Shown here: positions 58,077-64,000 of the stretch, piece after piece
How the letters are laid out: each line of letters opens with the position of its first letter
Position numbering within the stretch: position 1 is the first letter of the stretch
Source of the DNA: Janibacter limosus NBRC 16128
GTDB taxonomy: Bacteria; Actinomycetota; Actinomycetes; Actinomycetales; Dermatophilaceae
Reading direction: 5' to 3'
DNA length: 64,000 nt
Assembly: GCF_001570985.1 (NCBI RefSeq)
Contig: NZ_BCSS01000014.1
Span: 18,795 to 82,794 of the forward strand
Made by a program: the position numbers and the translations under genes
The notes under the pieces: generated by a model
What the model saw: only the letters and a program-made list of their open reading frames with translations
Told to the model about the DNA's origin: nothing
Database searches by the model: none

Positions 58077-58775
58077 ATGTTTGGTCGCCAGTTGCCCCCC
58101 ATGCCCACTGCCGAGACGGCGCTGCCCGGTCGTCAGCAGCGGCCCTTCAACCTGCCGGAGCGGCACGAGGTGCTCGGGACCCCGCTCGAGGGTCCCTGGC
58201 CCGAGGGCACCGAGGTCATGCACATTGCGATGGGCTGCTTCTGGGGCGCCGAGCGCATCTTCTGGCAGCTCCCGGGAGTGGTGACGACGGCGGCGGGCTA
58301 CATGGGCGGTTTCACCCCCAACCCGACCTACGAAGAGACCTGCAGCGGGATGACCGGGCACACCGAGAGCGTGCTGGTCGCCTACGACCCGGCTCAGACC
58401 CGGGCGGAGGAGCTGCTCAAGGCCTTCTGGGAGAACCACGACCCCACGACGCCCAACCGTCAGGGCAATGACATGGGCACCCAGTACCGCTCCGCGATCT
58501 ACTGGACGACCGATGGCCAGCGGGCTGCCGTCGAGGCGACCGCTGCGACCTTCGGCGAGGAGCTCGCTCGTCACCAGCTGCCCTCCATCGCCACGGAGAT
58601 GCGGCCGGCCAGCGAGGTCGGGCAGTTCTGGTACGCCGAGGACTACCACCAGCAGTACCTGCACAAGAATCCCGGCGGGTACTGCAACCACGGCCCCAAC
58701 GGGCTGACCTGCCAGGTCGGGATCCTGCGTCAGGACGAGCTCCCCGCGCAGCAGGACATCGTCCCGCCACGCTGA
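58077..58775 (+). CDS. msrA: Peptide-methionine (S)-S-oxide reductase
   Basis: Repairs oxidised methionine in proteins. The 232-residue protein has the catalytic GCFWGAERIFW motif (Cys nucleophile). YMGGFTPNPTYEETCSGMTG and the C-terminal QYLHKNPGGYCNHG, with a likely resolving Cys, are present. The N-terminal extension of about 50 residues before GCFWG is normal for this group. Start ATG 58077. Confidence 0.95.
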   Translation: MFGRQLPPMPTAETALPGRQQRPFNLPERHEVLGTPLEGPWPEGTEVMHIAMGCFWGAERIFWQLPGVVTTAAGYMGGFTPNPTYEETCSGMTGHTESVLVAYDPAQTRAEELLKAFWENHDPTTPNRQGNDMGTQYRSAIYWTTDGQRAAVEATAATFGEELARHQLPSIATEMRPASEVGQFWYAEDYHQQYLHKNPGGYCNHGPNGLTCQVGILRQDELPAQQDIVPPR

Positions 58776-58787
58776 TCGAGGGCTCCG

Positions 58788-59711
58788 TCAGCCCGTCTTG
58801 ACCGCCTGAGCCTCACCGATGCGGATCGTCGTCGAGCGGTCGAGAGTCATCGGGATCTCACCCGACTGGCCCATGCCCGACCACGCGACCGTCCAGTGGG
58901 CCGTGGCCGTCACGGTGTACTCACCCATCGTCGAGTACGTGTGGCCGCAGTCCGGGGACTTGCGCACTCCGAGGTCGGGGGTGAAGGGCGTGCCCTTGGC
59001 GGTGCACGTGACCTTGTTGCCGTCGCCCATCGTCCAGACGACCTTGTCGACCGTGCCGGTGGCCGTCACCGTGTGCCCGCCCGCGCTGGCCGACGTGGTG
59101 TTGGGGCCCCACGTGCGGGCCCCGGCATCTGCGACCCACATCCATACCGGAAGCCCGACGAGACCGACCGAGCCGGCTTCGTCCTTCGGCGCGATGCCGA
59201 TCTTGGGCGCGCGCAGATTCATCTTGGCCAGGGCCTCCTGGGCCAGGACGCGGGGATCCGGCGGCGCTGCCGGTCCGGCGGGTGGGTTCTGCGACCAGAA
59301 GGTGCCCATCCGTGTCCCGATGATGTCGGGGTCGTAGCAGTCATAGATGGCGCCCGTGGTGTTGCCCTCCCAGATCGGGTGGCCCTTGGGGAAGTCGTAC
59401 ATCGTCTCGCTGATGTAGCAGTTGAGCTCGTTGCTCCACCACGAGTCCCCGTCGGTGCAGGGCTTGACCTCGTCCAGGAAGTTCACGCACGGCTCGGCTG
59501 CGCCGCCGCCGCCGTCACCGGGGGCGGGGTCCGTGGTGTCGCCCGGCGGCGGGTCACTGGGCGCCGGCGCAGGGACGGTCACGAGACACTCACCGGAGGC
59601 CTCGTCGTACTTCTCGCACTCGGGCTCGCCGGTGAGGGAGAACCCAGCGAGCGGCAGGACGACGAGGACGGACAGGGCGAGCGCCCCGACTCTGGAGCGC
59701 AGGGTCAGCAC
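58788..59711 (-). CDS. Secreted PKD-like-domain protein (307 aa)
   Basis: A 307-residue protein with a signal peptide (LTLRSRVGALALSVLVVL). A Pro/Asp-rich linker and a Cys-rich segment (PECEKYDEASGEC, KPCTDGDSW) follow. The C-terminal half contains TVTATGTVDKVVWTMGDG and CGHTYSTMGEYTVTATAHW, a PKD-like beta-sandwich pattern. Database annotations of similar proteins as ATP/GTP-binding seem unsupported: I see no P-loop. GTG start overlaps the upstream lipoprotein stop by 7 bp. Confidence 0.7.
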   Translation of the reverse strand: MLTLRSRVGALALSVLVVLPLAGFSLTGEPECEKYDEASGECLVTVPAPAPSDPPPGDTTDPAPGDGGGGAAEPCVNFLDEVKPCTDGDSWWSNELNCYISETMYDFPKGHPIWEGNTTGAIYDCYDPDIIGTRMGTFWSQNPPAGPAAPPDPRVLAQEALAKMNLRAPKIGIAPKDEAGSVGLVGLPVWMWVADAGARTWGPNTTSASAGGHTVTATGTVDKVVWTMGDGNKVTCTAKGTPFTPDLGVRKSPDCGHTYSTMGEYTVTATAHWTVAWSGMGQSGEIPMTLDRSTTIRIGEAQAVKTG

Positions 59712-60265
59712 GTCGGGCCGCCGTCCTTGAGGGCGCTGACGAACCACTTGTCAGCCTGCTCGTCGTGGACGACGGTGTACTGATGCAGGACGCGCTCCTG
59801 CCGATCGTCATTGACCACGGACCTGCCCTTGGCGTCGAGGATGTCCACGTCCGAGTAGTCGACACAGACGGACACCTTGGCCCCGTCCTTGCTCGACGAG
59901 GTCTCGCGCAGGTCGTCCAGGCCGGTGCTGCCTGTGGACCGCCACTGCTTGGAGCGGTAGATCTTCAGCGTCTCCACCTTGTCCTCGCGGGCCTCGCCCC
60001 GGGACACGTTGGACAGGTCCGACAGGTCGCCTGTGAACGACCCGCCCATCTCGTCGCTCATCTCGATGAAGGCGACCACCGCGCCCGTGGACGTGCTCTG
60101 GTCCGCGGTGGGGGCCGGAGTGCTGGGCTCCGACGAGGTGGGGCTCGACGTGGTCGACGACGAGGACGTGGTCGACGACCCCTCGGTGTCGCCACCGTCT
60201 CCCCCGCACCCGACGAGGAGCAGGACGGCGACCGCCCCGCTCATGAGTCCCACCGCACGTGTCAT
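59705..60265 (-). CDS. Putative lipoprotein with Ser/Thr linker (DUF6318-like?)
   Basis: A 186-residue lipoprotein: signal AVAVLLLVGCGGDGG with lipobox VGC near residue 20. A Ser/Thr linker of about 45 residues is followed by a domain with VVAFIEMSDEMGGSFTGDL and CVDYSDVDILDAKGRSVV. The folded part looks like the small SnoaL/NTF2-like envelope domains (inference), perhaps DUF6318. AGGGGATGAC precedes the ATG. It is in an operon with the PKD-like protein. Confidence 0.65.
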   Translation of the reverse strand: MTRAVGLMSGAVAVLLLVGCGGDGGDTEGSSTTSSSSTTSSPTSSEPSTPAPTADQSTSTGAVVAFIEMSDEMGGSFTGDLSDLSNVSRGEAREDKVETLKIYRSKQWRSTGSTGLDDLRETSSSKDGAKVSVCVDYSDVDILDAKGRSVVNDDRQERVLHQYTVVHDEQADKWFVSALKDGGPTC

Positions 60266-60366
60266 GTCATCCCCTGTGTCGTCACGAAGCCCCTCGGCAA
60301 ACTGTGCCGAGTCTAGATGCGACCGACCGCCTCGCTCCACCTGACGGGCAGGGCAGGGCTCCCCTG

Positions 60367-62858
<2,492 letters not shown>

Positions 62859-62978
62859 TCAGGCATCGGCTCTCGCGCCGACCGTACCCATGTGGGCGGG
62901 CAGGTCCACAGCGCTCGTTGGCATTGTCCCGCAGGGATGACAAGGTTGGGCGACGACAAGGCCGATGTGAGGAGAGCC

Positions 62979-63974
62979 ATGGCAGAGCTGGGACGCGCGT
63001 TGGGGCGCGCCGCGATGGGCGCAGCCGGCACCGCCGCGGCGGGTGTCACCATCGCCGGTCTGGGCTACGGGCTCATCCAGGCAGAGGCCAAGATCACCCG
63101 GCGCATCGTGGGCAACCCCTTCGACGGGGCACCTGATGACGACGGCGTCTACGGTGCCGCACCGGGCGACCCGGTCCAGCTGCTCGTCCTCGGGGACTCG
63201 ACGGCGGCCGGCATGGGCGCGGACAACCGCTATCAGACGATCGGCGCGATCCTCTCCACCGGTCTCGCCGCGATCATGGGACGCCCGGTCGAGCTGACCA
63301 ATGAGGCGGTCGTCGGCGCAGAGTCCTCCGACCTGAGCGCCCAGCTCTCCCGAGCCCTCGCCCGCGTGGACCGCCCTGATGTCGCGGTCATCCTCGTCGG
63401 AGCCAACGACGTCACCCACAAGATCGACCGGGCGGTCTCCGTCCAGCACCTGCAGCGGACCGTGCGGTACCTGCGCACCCTCGACATCCCCGTCGTCGTC
63501 GGCACCTGCCCCGACCTCGGCACGGTGGAGCCGGTGCCCTTCCCACTCAACAAGCTGCTGCGGCAGTGGAGCCGAGAGCTCGCCACCGCCCAGACGGTCG
63601 CCGCGGTCGAGGCCGGAGCCCGCACGGTGTCGCTGGCCGACCTGCTCGGGCCCGAGTTCGCTGCCAGCCCCAAGATCATGTTCAGCCAGGACCGCTTCCA
63701 CCCCTCGCCGGCCGGCTATGCCCGGGTCGCGTCCGCGCTGCTGCCCTCCGTCGCGGCCGAGGTCGATGCCTGGCCCGAGGGCGCGGAGGCGGACACCGAG
63801 CCCGAGGTGGGTCTCGGTGAGGGCATCGGGGCTCTCGATGACGCGGCTGAGCGCGCCGCGTCCTCCCCCGGCACCGAGGTCGGGCCGGCCGAGGTCAGCG
63901 GCCGCCGCGCCGGTCCGCGCGGGCCGTGGGCGATGCTGCGCCGACGGGGCGAGCACCAGGTCACCGACGTCTGA
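62979..63974 (+). CDS. SGNH/GDSL-family hydrolase
   Basis: A 331-residue predicted esterase or acylhydrolase. Block I is LVLGDSTAAGMGADN (nucleophile Ser), block III ILVGANDVTH, and block V SQDRFHPSPAGYARV with the Asp-x2-His pair. The N-terminus has an Ala/Gly-rich membrane-like helix (AAGTAAAGVTIAGLGYGL). The tail of about 70 residues is acidic, Glu-rich, then basic. ATG 62979 follows AGGAG by 4 nt; ATG 62937 is an alternative. Divergent from fadH. Confidence 0.88.
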   Translation: MAELGRALGRAAMGAAGTAAAGVTIAGLGYGLIQAEAKITRRIVGNPFDGAPDDDGVYGAAPGDPVQLLVLGDSTAAGMGADNRYQTIGAILSTGLAAIMGRPVELTNEAVVGAESSDLSAQLSRALARVDRPDVAVILVGANDVTHKIDRAVSVQHLQRTVRYLRTLDIPVVVGTCPDLGTVEPVPFPLNKLLRQWSRELATAQTVAAVEAGARTVSLADLLGPEFAASPKIMFSQDRFHPSPAGYARVASALLPSVAAEVDAWPEGAEADTEPEVGLGEGIGALDDAAERAASSPGTEVGPAEVSGRRAGPRGPWAMLRRRGEHQVTDV

Positions 63975-64000
63975 GGCTCGCCCTGTCCGGGGTGGCGGGG

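Overview
The window is high-GC chromosomal DNA from an actinobacterium. The evidence is mycothiol chemistry (mca), a WhiB regulator, DUF4307 and DUF3817 proteins, a PIN-PhoH protein, MurT/GatD and frequent GTG starts. The closest fit is Micrococcales, perhaps the Intrasporangiaceae (Janibacter-like); the genus is my inference. Coding density is very high. I saw no rRNA, tRNA, CRISPR array, prophage or intact insertion sequence. The window opens inside a UvrD/PcrA helicase gene and closes just after a complete SGNH hydrolase gene.

Layout. 1-14.4 kb: helicase, MFS transporter, acetyltransferase, stand-alone LigD-type polymerase, TfoX-like protein, family 5 uracil-DNA glycosylase, quinone reductase, an AbiEi/DUF559 gene bracketed by 13-bp inverted repeats, NUDIX and glycosyltransferase genes, PIG-L deacetylase, flippase-like membrane protein, GatD/MurT and a PlsC acyltransferase. 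14.4-34 kb: purine genes (guaA, guaB3, guaB), SURF1, a GMC flavoenzyme translationally coupled to an aldehyde dehydrogenase, a DHA2 exporter, dipeptidase and P1 peptidase, whiB, serA, and groES/groEL under two CIRCE operators. 34-50 kb: THUMP-like methyltransferase, DUF11 surface protein, LpqI-like GH3 lipoprotein, a tightly overlapping alr - hydrolase - tsaE - tsaB - rimI - tsaD run, nnr, acpS, glmS and coaA. 50-64 kb: lytic transglycosylase, PhoH, Z-prenyl synthase, PAQR protein, mca, greA, a WXG-like protein, msrA, envelope lipoproteins, FadH and an SGNH hydrolase.

Gene order recalls two Mycobacterium tuberculosis blocks (about Rv3409c-Rv3436c and Rv1080c-Rv1095, from memory), here lying side by side. 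Most of this is core housekeeping: GMP synthesis, t6A tRNA modification, peptidoglycan precursors (alr, glmS, murT/gatD), protein folding, and thiol and NAD(P)H repair.

The most striking regulatory feature is that about 26 isolated genes have a -10 hexamer of form YANNNT 6-8 nt before the start codon, which implies leaderless mRNAs; I used this to choose several starts. Two signals stand out beyond genes. The heptamer CGAAGGG/CCCTTCG occurs about 65 times by hand count, in noncoding DNA and in every reading frame. Two kinds of long-loop inverted repeat also occur, one as two oppositely oriented copies around the DUF559 gene. I did not find a clearly new multi-gene system; the DUF559 unit is the best candidate for one.
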